Assembly: GCA_022510565.1 (NCBI GenBank)
Contig: JAFLTE010000001.1
Location: 186,001-250,000 of the forward strand
DNA length: 64,000 nt
Reading direction: 5' to 3'
DNA from: Lachnospiraceae bacterium
GTDB taxonomy: Bacteria; Bacillota; Clostridia; Lachnospirales; Lachnospiraceae
A model generated the notes under the pieces. That model worked only from the letters and a program-made list of their open reading frames with translations. It was not told the DNA's origin and ran no database searches. This document shows, piece by piece, positions 25,153 to 34,728 of this stretch (position 1 is its first letter; every line of letters starts with the position of its first letter). Both the position numbers and the translations under genes were made by a program.

Positions 25153-26919
25153 TTAGTTAAAATATGCTTCTCCGTTCTTTATTTCTTCTATCTGCCGCTC
25201 GTATTGTTCCAGTTTTTCCTGACTGCTGCGCGGTGCAAAAACATACTGAAAAGTTTTCATCCTGCCAACATATATACCTGCCGCTATCATAACTGCCATA
25301 GCGCATATCACAATCAGCATTCGTTTGATAAGACCGGGTACATCAAGCTGATTACTTCGTACCTTCTCCAATTTCATTGATAACTTACGAAACAGGCATC
25401 CGTATCCCTTAACCATATATGGTATCAACAACAAAAAGTAGAGCAGCGTATATTCGCTTTTTGCTTCCCAAAAAGTGTGGAACAGAAAACCGCCTATCAA
25501 GATAACGGCAAATATCAACTCCGCCAATTTCCTGTCTTCACGGAACATAAATATATAGGCGCATACACCCACTAAGATAAAGGTATGTGCAATATTGAAT
25601 ATCTCCAATAGCAAATAGGATATTCTGCCTTTTGTCAGATTGCGAATAAAGTTCGATTCTCCGACAGCCGACTGTCTGCTCCACAAAATCTTAAAGCACT
25701 GAAAACTCGGTTCATTCCATTGACCTGCTTGTTTCATGCCAAAGAAATGAAGTCCGCTTCTCCAATCGTCCATATAGCCCTGCATTATATCGGCAATCTT
25801 CGCTTTGGCCGCCCGGTTTGCCGCATCATAATCATAGTTATTGTCTGCATATATCTCGGCACTCCGCCCATTATAAGCACCCGGAGATGCTCCCCCGTAT
25901 TCTATTCCCATGACAATATACGCAGTTGCAGGTAAACCTTTCGGCAAGTCATAACCTATAGCAGAACTCATGGCCATGGTTATAATTTGATTTCCAATGA
26001 ACCAAAACGCCAGAATGATGCCCGCAAATTTTAACATCAAAAGTATTTTCCCTCTGTAGAAAAATTCTATAATGCCCAAAATAAGCATTGCTATCATTAC
26101 TATGAGAAAATTCTTTTTAAGAAATATAGAAAGGAGCACAAATATCGCTGTCAAAAATATCCTGTGTATTTTCTCATCTTGGAAAAGCATCAGTTCCTGG
26201 TAGATCGCCATAACTACAAACACAAAGCCAACGATATTTCCATACACAAACGTTGTGTAAAATATCATCGGTATCGAAACCGCCATTGATACAACAACTG
26301 CCATTACTGCTTTCGTCTGATTCCAAAACAAATACACTATTTTCGCTATATAATAATACGCAACTGCTATAGCCGCAGCGTTGACTATCTGCATAACCAG
26401 CCCGGCGGCTTCACCAAAAATCAGAATAAGTCCGCACATATACAGCATAAACCCAATTTGCTGCGGATTTTTATTAATATATTCTCCCGGCTCAAACTGA
26501 TGAAAATCACCGTTTATGAACTCATACGCAGCATTCATTACCTTCGCAGGGTCACTGCGAAGCTCATATCGGGTTGACAATATAAATATTAACGACACTA
26601 TGAAAAAACCTGCACAAATTATCTTCACTAACAGGAACACATTCAATGACAGCTTGACCCGCTGCGAAACCAGATACAGACCCCAAAACACAATAATAAG
26701 CGCCGCCACAATAAATATCATCCGCACAGGATTATCAGAAACAAAGTACACAAATTCCTGATTGCGTATTTCATTGCCCTCTGCATCAATAAGATACGCC
26801 GGCGCTTCTACGCAGGTACTCCACAAACTCAATAACGTTAAATATATGATAATAGCTCCAAAAATCAATGTGACAAGTTTTTTACTCATGTCGTAAAAAA
26901 ATCTACCACATTTATTCAT
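25153..26919 (-). CDS. GT39/GT-C-like multi-spanning membrane protein
   Basis: 588 aa membrane protein with about twelve hydrophobic helices and a short charged cytoplasmic tail (SSQEKLEQYERQIEEIKNG). The first long external loop has LRSDPAKVMNAAYEF followed by EPGEYINKNPQQIGF, an arrangement resembling GT39-type transferases that use polyprenyl-phosphate sugars. A GGAGGG site lies nine bases upstream of ATG 26919. Transcribed after the radical SAM gene with a three-base gap. Enzymatic role is inferred; it could instead be a non-catalytic membrane component. Confidence 0.6.
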   Translation of the reverse strand: MNKCGRFFYDMSKKLVTLIFGAIIIYLTLLSLWSTCVEAPAYLIDAEGNEIRNQEFVYFVSDNPVRMIFIVAALIIVFWGLYLVSQRVKLSLNVFLLVKIICAGFFIVSLIFILSTRYELRSDPAKVMNAAYEFINGDFHQFEPGEYINKNPQQIGFMLYMCGLILIFGEAAGLVMQIVNAAAIAVAYYYIAKIVYLFWNQTKAVMAVVVSMAVSIPMIFYTTFVYGNIVGFVFVVMAIYQELMLFQDEKIHRIFLTAIFVLLSIFLKKNFLIVMIAMLILGIIEFFYRGKILLMLKFAGIILAFWFIGNQIITMAMSSAIGYDLPKGLPATAYIVMGIEYGGASPGAYNGRSAEIYADNNYDYDAANRAAKAKIADIMQGYMDDWRSGLHFFGMKQAGQWNEPSFQCFKILWSRQSAVGESNFIRNLTKGRISYLLLEIFNIAHTFILVGVCAYIFMFREDRKLAELIFAVILIGGFLFHTFWEAKSEYTLLYFLLLIPYMVKGYGCLFRKLSMKLEKVRSNQLDVPGLIKRMLIVICAMAVMIAAGIYVGRMKTFQYVFAPRSSQEKLEQYERQIEEIKNGEAYFN

Positions 26920-26922
26920 GAC

Positions 26923-27930
26923 CTATACCCTCCGAATAAACTTATTTTCACTAAGGCTGTATCGGCCACCCTTTAGGAATTTATGCTTAATCACCCACCA
27001 TGCGGGCACCCAGACATATTTATGCATCGCCGGAGACGCACTGCCGATCATCCAGCAGTTCCTGTCGCAGTTCTTCGTACATCTGCGTACCTCATCCGCT
27101 TGTTTCGAGTTCCACAGCTCGTCCCACGTCTGCTCCCTCAAATTGCCCATGACAGCCTTCCTCTCCATGCCGTTACAGGGAATCACATCACAGAACGGAT
27201 CGATAAAAAATGCATTCTTGGACATATCACAGGGCAGAAGCCTCTTATTGCCGTATATATAGTTAATCAGTCCATGATTAAAATAGGCGCGGAACCACTT
27301 TTTCGGCGACTTGCTCTTAAGCAGTTCATTGATCAGTTTCTCGAAATTCTGCGCCACCTTATATTTATCGTCAATCTTGTTGTCCGTTTTTCTGAAATAG
27401 AAAGAATTGTGGAGGGTCGCCGTGGCGAACTCCATACCCATATCATTGGAAATATCGTAGAGCGGAACCAGATCCTCACAGTTCATATCCTGCACCGTCA
27501 TACCGAATCCCACATCCGGATGCCCCATCTCCACCAGCGTCTTTAACGTTTCGTAGCCTCTGTTGAAACCGTCGGGAATACCCCTGATGGCATCGTTCGT
27601 CTCCTGCAGACCCTCGATGCTGATACGGATTCCCACCTTCGGAAACTCCTTGCACAGCGCAATAATCCTATCCGTAAAATATCCGTTCGTAGAAATGACA
27701 ATCCTGTCAGATTTCTTGTATAGTTCCCGCACGATATCGGGGATATCCTGTCTGATAAAAGGTTCTCCTCCGGTAATATTGGTAAATGCCATCTCCGGAA
27801 GCTTCTTAATGTCCTCTAATGTAATTTCCTCGTCGGGTCTGGTAGGGTCTTTAAAGCAATCGCACATATTGCATCTGGCGTTGCACCTATAGGTGACGAT
27901 GACCGTGCCGTATAAAGTTCTTCTTGCCAT
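26923..27930 (-). CDS. Radical SAM / SPASM-domain enzyme
   Basis: 335 aa radical SAM enzyme. The 4Fe-4S site is Cys16-x3-Cys20-x2-Cys23 (CNARCNMC), followed by NITGGEPFI for SAM binding. A C-terminal SPASM-type cluster is visible (PFCDVIPCNGME, then MGNL and RRCTKNCDRNCW). SPASM enzymes modify peptides but also dehydrogenate or epimerise sugars in antibiotic pathways. No precursor peptide gene is visible here, so a sugar or lipid-linked glycan substrate is suggested. The gene overlaps the acyltransferase gene by 44 bases, but GGGAG seven bases before ATG 27930 supports this start. Confidence 0.85.
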   Translation of the reverse strand: MARRTLYGTVIVTYRCNARCNMCDCFKDPTRPDEEITLEDIKKLPEMAFTNITGGEPFIRQDIPDIVRELYKKSDRIVISTNGYFTDRIIALCKEFPKVGIRISIEGLQETNDAIRGIPDGFNRGYETLKTLVEMGHPDVGFGMTVQDMNCEDLVPLYDISNDMGMEFATATLHNSFYFRKTDNKIDDKYKVAQNFEKLINELLKSKSPKKWFRAYFNHGLINYIYGNKRLLPCDMSKNAFFIDPFCDVIPCNGMERKAVMGNLREQTWDELWNSKQADEVRRCTKNCDRNCWMIGSASPAMHKYVWVPAWWVIKHKFLKGGRYSLSENKFIRRV

Positions 27931-28960
27931 GAATAATCTCCCATCTGTACATCAAATAAGCCGTAGCCAATGCTCCAATCATAACAAACAAAAACAATCC
28001 TATGTTGTATTCAGATTGAGGCTCAAGATACCTTGTATAGATAAATTTAAAAATAAGGTGAACATAGTATATATTCATGCTCATTTTTCTGAGCCAAAGC
28101 GTATCGCCCTTCACAGAGATCTGTATTGCAAGCATTGTTATAAAGAATGCTGACGGAATCGACATCACATACATATCCTGCTCTCTCACAAATCCGATTT
28201 TAAACAAATATCCGGCCTCCGCGCTGAAAAGCAGCACACATACCACCGAGCCGACAACAGCTTTCCACCGTTTTAACGAAATCTTGTTTTTGGCAATCCA
28301 TGTTCCCATATAGATAAAGATGCTGCCGAAAAAGAGCCCGTTTCGGCAAGTCACCATAACCTTTTTAACCATTTTCATTATTTTCCACAGAGCACCGCCC
28401 GCATCAACGGCATTTTTCAACAGTCCGAAATATGACTGTGTAAGGAGTCCTGCGGCAAATAATATAATCAGAATAATTCCTGTTACCCGATCTCCTACAT
28501 ATCTCTTTAACCCGTATACAACAGCAACTCCTACCACTGCCGCCAACAAGTACCACAGATGTGAATAAGAACCCACAAACAGGAAATCACGTACTACCGT
28601 GAATAAGCAAAACATCAGTGACTCTTCGCTGTCCAGTATTTTATCGCAAATAATAATCGGCAGATAAATAATTGTCCAAATACAGTATAAACTGAGGATT
28701 TTACGTATATACCCGCCGACCACTTCTTTTGTTGACACATTTGCGCTTGCGATTTTCTTCTCCAACAGGAATCCTGTCGCTGCAAAGAAAAAAGGCACCA
28801 CTGTCCTTGCTATAACATCGGCAGTCAGGAAATTCAGCACATCGTTTATCTCATATAGCGGGTGCGTATGTGCTATCACTACAAACAATGCCATAATAAA
28901 CTTCAATACATCAATGCCTTTATATTGAGTATTATCTGTCCTGTTCACAGTCGACCGCAT
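27887..28960 (-). CDS. Acyltransferase-3 family membrane O-acyltransferase
   Basis: 357 aa protein with about ten hydrophobic helices, matching the acyltransferase-3 (OafA/WecH-like) family. Diagnostic bits are YKGIDVLKFIMALFVVIAH with the catalytic-type His in helix 1, VVPFFFAATGFLLEKK and NIYYVHLIFKF near the C-terminus. It would acylate (often acetylate) a glycan at the membrane. It overlaps GT4 28932-30161 by 29 bases at its start and the radical SAM gene by 44 at its end. Acceptor unknown. Confidence 0.86.
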   Translation of the reverse strand: MRSTVNRTDNTQYKGIDVLKFIMALFVVIAHTHPLYEINDVLNFLTADVIARTVVPFFFAATGFLLEKKIASANVSTKEVVGGYIRKILSLYCIWTIIYLPIIICDKILDSEESLMFCLFTVVRDFLFVGSYSHLWYLLAAVVGVAVVYGLKRYVGDRVTGIILIILFAAGLLTQSYFGLLKNAVDAGGALWKIMKMVKKVMVTCRNGLFFGSIFIYMGTWIAKNKISLKRWKAVVGSVVCVLLFSAEAGYLFKIGFVREQDMYVMSIPSAFFITMLAIQISVKGDTLWLRKMSMNIYYVHLIFKFIYTRYLEPQSEYNIGLFLFVMIGALATAYLMYRWEIIHGKKNFIRHGHRHL

Positions 28961-30161
28961 ACACTTTCCTCACTATTTTATCACAATATTCATGGATTGT
29001 ATCGAATTTTATATTTTTACAGTTTGCACTGTACCTCCGGCACAATTCGAGATCGTTCCAGAGTGTGCCGATATGCTCCGTCAGTTCCTGCACATCGCCG
29101 CCCCTAAACAGTTCTCCCGTCTTGCCTGCCTGCACAAGCTCCGGTGCTCCGCCCAAATCGGAAACCAGTACGGGGGTGCCGTACATCTGAGACTCCATCA
29201 CGGAAAAGGGACAGTTCTCATACCATTCGGATGGATATACGCTGAACCGTGCGCCGGAAATCAGCTCCCGCAGTGCCTCTCCTGTCACAAATCCTCTGTT
29301 TTCTACGTTGGGCACCTTGTTTACACTGTCCTCCAGAGGGCCTGTCCCCGCAAAGACAAAGGGAATCTCCGGCAGTGCCTCGCAGGCTTCCAATAAAGTC
29401 TTCGTGCCTTTCTCCTCCGAAAAACGACCGAAATACAGAACATAGTCCCGCCCGTCATATCCTGCGCCGTTTTGCGGGGCACTCGTTTCAATAAAATTAT
29501 GCATCATAACCGTTTTATCCGCCAGCAGCGGATCCGTATCAAGCTGCTTCTTCATAAATTCACTGGGACACACAATCACATCCACCATGCCGTAAGTTTC
29601 GCGTTTCGCATAGTACTTCGCCTCAATCGTGCCGAGCAGGCTCCTTACTCCGGAATTATGAATGCATCGATTCTTGGTACACTGCACATAATCCCCTCCC
29701 CGACAGGCGAAACAGATTGCCCCGGTTGACGGGATTCTCATCATATGGTTGGGGCATACCCACTGATAGTCGTGCGCAGTATATACGATACGTACCCTCC
29801 TGCTGCTTTTTTTCTCATAATCACGGACCGCATAGATGACTGACGGTGTCAACTGGAAATTGATATTGTTTAAATGCACCACATCCGGCTGAAAATCATG
29901 CAGCACACGGCGCATCTTCCGCTTGGCTTCCGTGGAGTAAATGATTTGTAAAGGGTAGAGCAGTTTCCCTAATCCGCCGCCATGAAAATCCTTATCGGAT
30001 GTGTAACTTTCTATACGATTTCCCACTACGCGGCCCTCATGCTCCATACCGAAATACTGCACTTCGTGGCCCATCTCCTGCAATTGTTCGCCTAACTTAA
30101 AGATATAAGTCTCTGACCCGCCATTGGGATGAAGAAACTTATTCACCATTAAAACTTTCAT
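28932..30161 (-). CDS. GT4-family glycosyltransferase
   Basis: 409 aa GT-B enzyme. MKVLMVNKFLHPNGGSETY is a typical GT4 start; HLNNINFQLTPS and YTAHDYQWVCPNHMM follow, with a Cys cluster (CFACRGGDYVQC). The C-domain has VLYFGRFSEEKGTKTLLEA, PFVFAGTGPLED, and SEWYENCPFSVMESQMYGTP with the E-x7-E pattern. The ATG overlaps the GT26-GT4 fusion stop by four bases, so both likely act on the same glycan. Confidence 0.9.
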   Translation of the reverse strand: MKVLMVNKFLHPNGGSETYIFKLGEQLQEMGHEVQYFGMEHEGRVVGNRIESYTSDKDFHGGGLGKLLYPLQIIYSTEAKRKMRRVLHDFQPDVVHLNNINFQLTPSVIYAVRDYEKKSSRRVRIVYTAHDYQWVCPNHMMRIPSTGAICFACRGGDYVQCTKNRCIHNSGVRSLLGTIEAKYYAKRETYGMVDVIVCPSEFMKKQLDTDPLLADKTVMMHNFIETSAPQNGAGYDGRDYVLYFGRFSEEKGTKTLLEACEALPEIPFVFAGTGPLEDSVNKVPNVENRGFVTGEALRELISGARFSVYPSEWYENCPFSVMESQMYGTPVLVSDLGGAPELVQAGKTGELFRGGDVQELTEHIGTLWNDLELCRRYSANCKNIKFDTIHEYCDKIVRKVYAVDCEQDR

Positions 30162-32119
30162 TTCAGACTTTGCCCCACACTTTTCTTTTGCACAACATTT
30201 TGATACAACTGCATTGTCTCATCCACAACCTCATCCCAGTTATATTTAGCGCAGATGAAATCCGCACTTTGATCTGCATAGGCGTGTACAACTTCCGGAT
30301 GTTCCAGCATATATTTCAACTTCTGCCGCAAGTCCTTGACATCACCCTTACGAAATACAAACGCCTTGTCTTCTACGACTTCCGTATTCTCACAAATATC
30401 GCTGACAAGACAGCAATTGCCGTAACTCATGGCCTCAAGCAGACTCAGCGCCATGCCCTCCACATCGCTGGGAAGCACGAAGGCATAGGCATTGGAGTAC
30501 AACTCCTCAAGCATCTGACCCTGCACAAAATCTGTCATAATAATACGCTCATCCTTGGCTGCCATCCGATGAATCCGCTCCATATATTCCACCGCCTGAC
30601 TGTTGCCGCCGGTAATCACCAGTTTCTTATCCGTGTCAATCTTGGAAAACGCCTCAATCAGATAATGCAGCCCTTTTTCCGGTACAATTCTGCCAAGGAA
30701 CAATATATAGCCGTCTTTATGAAGACCGTATTTCTCCGTAATTAATTCCGCCGGCCATTTCTCAGGTCTGTTGATGCCGTTGGGGATGTAAGTAACCTGT
30801 CTATGATATGTGTCTGCAAAATATTGTTTCACATTCTCAGACAGCACGATGACTTCATCGGCATATTTAGCCGCCATTTTCTCCCCGAACTTAATTACAC
30901 CGGAGGCAAAAGCGCCCCACTTGGCCCGCTGCCAGTCGAGACCATGAACAGTTACCACTATTTTTTTATGAAACAGCCTCGGCAGCCACAGCATGGCACA
31001 TGGACCTTCTGCATGGTAATGAAGCACATCATATCCGCCGAACAATGCTCTGACCGTTGCGAAAAAACTATAGACAATGGCATTTAAGCTGCTGGACTTA
31101 AAAGTAGGTATGATATATACTCTGACTCCCTTATAAAATTTCCTGCCCTTCCAACCGTACTCCTGCTCATATTTCTTGCCGGATACATGATGTCCGAATC
31201 GGTTATATGCATCCACGCGGTGTCCCAATGCCGCCATGCGCACGGCGAGTTGTTCCACCACAATCTCGATTCCGCCTTCCCTTGACGGAATTCTCTTATG
31301 CCCAATCATGGCGATACGAAGCGGTCTCTTGTCCTGCCGTCCGATAACATTTTGGTTATACTTCTCCAAGGCTTTTGTTTCTCGGTGAACCTGATACAGA
31401 AAGGTAAAATTCGTGTTCAAATATCGCGGAATCATTCTCCTTGGATCCTGCATAATGCGGAAAACCCATTCCAAACACAGCTTCTGCATCCACATAGGTG
31501 CGCGCTTCACGGTACCCGCAATAAAGTCAAAGGCAGCCCCCACGCCAATCATTAACCCATTGACCTTGTTCTTGTGTTCATACATCCATTTTTCCTGCTT
31601 GGGAGCGCCCAGTGCTATCCAGACAAAATCCGCGCCGCTCTCATTAATTCTACGTACAATCTCCTCATCCTCATCCCTCGTCAGATCACGGAACGGAGGC
31701 GCGTACATGCCCACAATCTCAAGCTTAGGATACCTTGTAAGAAGTTCTTTCTTCAGCTGCATCAATGTATTTTTCGTACTGCCGTAGAAATAATGCTTGT
31801 ACCCTCTTTCCTGAGAAAGATTAAGAATCTCGGGCATCATATCCGGTCCGGCTACCCTCTTCGCACTTCGGTACCCCCTCTTTCTGCTGACAATTGACAG
31901 CGGCTGTCCGTCGGGTAATGCCATCGCTGCACTGTTTTGGATATTTCGGTATTCCTCATCCCGAAATGCCATAACCGTTGTATGCACATTGGACACGCAG
32001 ATATAATCCCCTCTTAGCACATCCAAATTGGACGTGATATAGGAGATGGTGCTCTCCATATCGGTCACATTGATATTCGTCTTTAATATGGTACAATATT
32101 GCAGTTGTTCTTTTCCCAT
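30158..32119 (-). CDS. Fused GT26 (WecG/TagA/CpsF) - GT4 bifunctional glycosyltransferase
   Basis: 653 aa, far longer than either family alone. Residues 1-248 form a GT26 domain: SNVHTTVM, ALPDGQPL (67-74, position of the catalytic Asp), FYGSTKNT and GAPKQEKW (171-178). After a short linker, residues 267-650 form a GT4 domain: RIAMIGHKRIPSREGGIE, HGLDWQRAKW, ILFLGRIVPEKGLHYLIEA and SDVEGMALSLLEAMSYG. GT26 enzymes add the second sugar to undecaprenyl-PP-linked primers, so the fusion could add residues two and three in sequence (inference). No frameshift or internal stop is seen. Confidence 0.9.
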   Translation of the reverse strand: MGKEQLQYCTILKTNINVTDMESTISYITSNLDVLRGDYICVSNVHTTVMAFRDEEYRNIQNSAAMALPDGQPLSIVSRKRGYRSAKRVAGPDMMPEILNLSQERGYKHYFYGSTKNTLMQLKKELLTRYPKLEIVGMYAPPFRDLTRDEDEEIVRRINESGADFVWIALGAPKQEKWMYEHKNKVNGLMIGVGAAFDFIAGTVKRAPMWMQKLCLEWVFRIMQDPRRMIPRYLNTNFTFLYQVHRETKALEKYNQNVIGRQDKRPLRIAMIGHKRIPSREGGIEIVVEQLAVRMAALGHRVDAYNRFGHHVSGKKYEQEYGWKGRKFYKGVRVYIIPTFKSSSLNAIVYSFFATVRALFGGYDVLHYHAEGPCAMLWLPRLFHKKIVVTVHGLDWQRAKWGAFASGVIKFGEKMAAKYADEVIVLSENVKQYFADTYHRQVTYIPNGINRPEKWPAELITEKYGLHKDGYILFLGRIVPEKGLHYLIEAFSKIDTDKKLVITGGNSQAVEYMERIHRMAAKDERIIMTDFVQGQMLEELYSNAYAFVLPSDVEGMALSLLEAMSYGNCCLVSDICENTEVVEDKAFVFRKGDVKDLRQKLKYMLEHPEVVHAYADQSADFICAKYNWDEVVDETMQLYQNVVQKKSVGQSLK

Positions 32120-32123
32120 TATG

Positions 32124-33734
32124 TCACCATTCCTCTTTCCGCATAAAGATACCGCCCACTGTGAGCAGGTACCCGACCAGCCCGCCGATCAGGATGCTGC
32201 CCGTCAGATACCTTGCCCACTCTAAAGTGACAGATTCTCCGTCAACCAGCTGCATAGGCGTCTCTGCGTCTACATAGTTTAAAACCTTATAACCATCATA
32301 TTCAGGATCGTCCTTACCGTCCAAGGTAATGTATGTTTTATCTTCCCAAATTGTCTTCTGCCTCGGCACAACATATCCCTTCGGACTCGAATAGCAGATA
32401 CCGAATACAACTGCACCTGATAATGCACCGACAATTATTCCCACGGTGATTGTTTTACGGCGAGCTTTCCATGCCGCTTTTATCCATACGGGAATCTGAT
32501 TTAACTGCCATATTCGCTCCGGTATTTTGGCGCAGACCAAAGCATTTAATGCTTCCGTTTTGCTCCGCAGCGCCGGAATCAGACAATACTCTTCAGCGCC
32601 TTCCTTTTGTCGAAACAGAAGTTCACCTAAAAACAGAAGTGTAATATTTTTAAAGGACGTATTAAACAATAACGGCTCCATATATCCCACTCCCAAGAAG
32701 CATACAATCAACAGAAGTTCCCTGGTCTTCTGCCGACGACTACAGTCAAAAATCAACACAAAATATGCCAACATAAACAGGACAAACGGAATCACGCCGT
32801 AATGTACCAAGGCCCATATATAAGAGTTGTCTATGGACAGATAGGAGTAGATCTGAGACAAATATGACATCCTGACTCCAAAAAAGCTCATACATTCCGG
32901 TTGCAAGTAAGCATTTGCCCAATAAATTCTTGTATTTAATACGCGATCCAACCTCTGTATTTCTAAGAAACGATAGAACATAAGGGGAAGGACGAAAGAA
33001 AGGCAGAGAAAAAACGGCAGAACTAAATTGACAATTATTTTTTCAAATATATTAAATTTCGGCCTGACGGTAATATATATTCCTCCCACTAAAAGTATCG
33101 TAACCAGAGCAAAGCCCGTATAACTTACGGAATAGAAAACAACAAGAATATTGCCAAGCATCAGCAATATAAACTGCTTGAAACCAAACCGCTCCCGCAA
33201 ATTATATATGATGTAGGCACACAGAGCGAAATAGGTGGAGTGAAGCGTATTGGGATGCGTAAATCCCAAACTCCAACGAAAGATATAGCCTAATCCCAGT
33301 TTTCTGTCAACACGGTATACAGTATGCTCAATCATAAAGTATGAGACGACACTGATAAGAACTGCGCATATTGTCCACACCCACAGTCCCAGCCGCAGAA
33401 CTTTATCCACGGAAATATTCTTCATACCTAATATCGTAAACATCACAAACAGGATGCCCACTTCTCCGGATTCATAACAGACAATCGCGGTGATAAGCAG
33501 CAGAATGATGACAAGCGCACGCTGCCGTTTGGTATAGCGTGAGATCAGTATTTTTAATAATCCGAAGAAGAAGGCGGGAATAATCAGCAGAATAAACATC
33601 TTCTGCCATTCATAGAAACCCAATCCTTTGGTGACGGATAAAATAATGAAAAACGCAAAAAACACAATTTCTTCTATTGTCAGTTTACTGATATCCAATC
33701 CTTTGTTTATCTCTTTTTCCATTCTGACACCCAT
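32124..33734 (-). CDS. wzy: Wzy-like O-antigen/capsule polymerase with extra C-terminal membrane module
   Basis: 536 aa. Residues about 1-385 are a ten-or-more-helix polymerase/ligase-type domain with an HPN motif (LGFTHPNTLHS) as in Wzy/WaaL proteins. After a soluble linker comes a second part: helix at about 430-448, an external loop of about 60 residues, and a Gly-rich helix at about 512-531 (SILIGGLVGYLLTVGG). This helix-loop-helix layout, with both ends cytoplasmic, recalls Wzz/Wza-type chain-length regulators fused to the polymerase. The ATG at 33722 is an alternative start. Polymerase role is fairly sure; the module's role is inference. Confidence 0.78.
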   Translation of the reverse strand: MGVRMEKEINKGLDISKLTIEEIVFFAFFIILSVTKGLGFYEWQKMFILLIIPAFFFGLLKILISRYTKRQRALVIILLLITAIVCYESGEVGILFVMFTILGMKNISVDKVLRLGLWVWTICAVLISVVSYFMIEHTVYRVDRKLGLGYIFRWSLGFTHPNTLHSTYFALCAYIIYNLRERFGFKQFILLMLGNILVVFYSVSYTGFALVTILLVGGIYITVRPKFNIFEKIIVNLVLPFFLCLSFVLPLMFYRFLEIQRLDRVLNTRIYWANAYLQPECMSFFGVRMSYLSQIYSYLSIDNSYIWALVHYGVIPFVLFMLAYFVLIFDCSRRQKTRELLLIVCFLGVGYMEPLLFNTSFKNITLLFLGELLFRQKEGAEEYCLIPALRSKTEALNALVCAKIPERIWQLNQIPVWIKAAWKARRKTITVGIIVGALSGAVVFGICYSSPKGYVVPRQKTIWEDKTYITLDGKDDPEYDGYKVLNYVDAETPMQLVDGESVTLEWARYLTGSILIGGLVGYLLTVGGIFMRKEEW

Positions 33735-33764
33735 GCCTTTCCTGCGGCATAATATCCTAACCTT

Positions 33765-34691
33765 CTATATCCTATTTCCCTGCGGTGTAATCAAGGTCCA
33801 TCCCTGCCATAGTTCTTTCATACGCTCCGGCGGACAGACCTGATTATTTCTGTGAATCGACGGGCGAATCATAATCTTATGCGCATACGGATTGAGTCTT
33901 GCTCCCCAAAAGCTGAATGTACTGTTGGCACAAATATTATGCTTACACCGACTCATTAACATCATATCATAGAAACTGTCCTTACCGTGATTCCAATCTA
34001 TCATCTCATAATCATCGGACCGATAATGCTCCCTCACATAAGGAATATCATCCGAGAAAAAGAAAAACTTTGCGGAAGGAAATTTATCTTTCATATGAGC
34101 AATTGCCGCATCATAATATTCCTCTGTGCAGATATTACCATAGAGATCGGAATTCGCACCCTCCAGATAATCTCCCCTGCGGATGTGTACGCTGACAGAT
34201 TGTGTCTGCTCCATTCTGTTCATCACGGTCTTATTCTTATCGTCAAGCTCTGTATCATCACTTGGCGGAAAACATATTTCACTGCGCAATTTCTCCAAAA
34301 TATCCGCATAATACTTCTCACATGCCCAGTATCCCACCAGATATTTGTTATCCAGCCCAAATACCTCTCTATGGTACATGTCGCTTTCCAAGAAACAAGG
34401 AGCAGAAGCAGGCAACAGTTTCCTGCGCACTTTGGAGATAAAAGCTTCCCTTTCATCCCACAGTCGTCCAAGGACCCCCCTTATCTCTTCCGGTTCGGCA
34501 ACATGGTATGATACCCCTTCAAAGTAGTCCAATTCCAAATCTCTTGGTTTCAGCATCCTGGCCTGTGTGTCAGCGTTTCTAAACCATGAGATATCCATGC
34601 GGACGTCTTTACCGATGTTCTCCAATTTCTTATACAGCGCATATTGTTGAAGCTGATTTCCCAAGCCTCCCATGGCTCTGATGATTATCAT
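33765..34691 (-). CDS. GT11-family (alpha-1,2-fucosyltransferase-like) glycosyltransferase
   Basis: 308 aa GT-B enzyme of the alpha-1,2-fucosyltransferase type: MGGLGNQLQQYALY near the N-terminus, VHIRRGDY (GDP-sugar-binding HxRRxDY motif), and SRCKHNICANSTFSFWGA. ATG 34691 has GGGAG six bases upstream; the frame is open to 34715. No GDP-fucose synthesis genes are in the window. A close relative is at 54188-55096. The linkage made is inferred from the family. Confidence 0.88.
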   Translation of the reverse strand: MIIIRAMGGLGNQLQQYALYKKLENIGKDVRMDISWFRNADTQARMLKPRDLELDYFEGVSYHVAEPEEIRGVLGRLWDEREAFISKVRRKLLPASAPCFLESDMYHREVFGLDNKYLVGYWACEKYYADILEKLRSEICFPPSDDTELDDKNKTVMNRMEQTQSVSVHIRRGDYLEGANSDLYGNICTEEYYDAAIAHMKDKFPSAKFFFFSDDIPYVREHYRSDDYEMIDWNHGKDSFYDMMLMSRCKHNICANSTFSFWGARLNPYAHKIMIRPSIHRNNQVCPPERMKELWQGWTLITPQGNRI

Positions 34692-34728
34692 AATAATCTC
34701 CCTTTCGGAACACACTCTCTTCTCTTAC

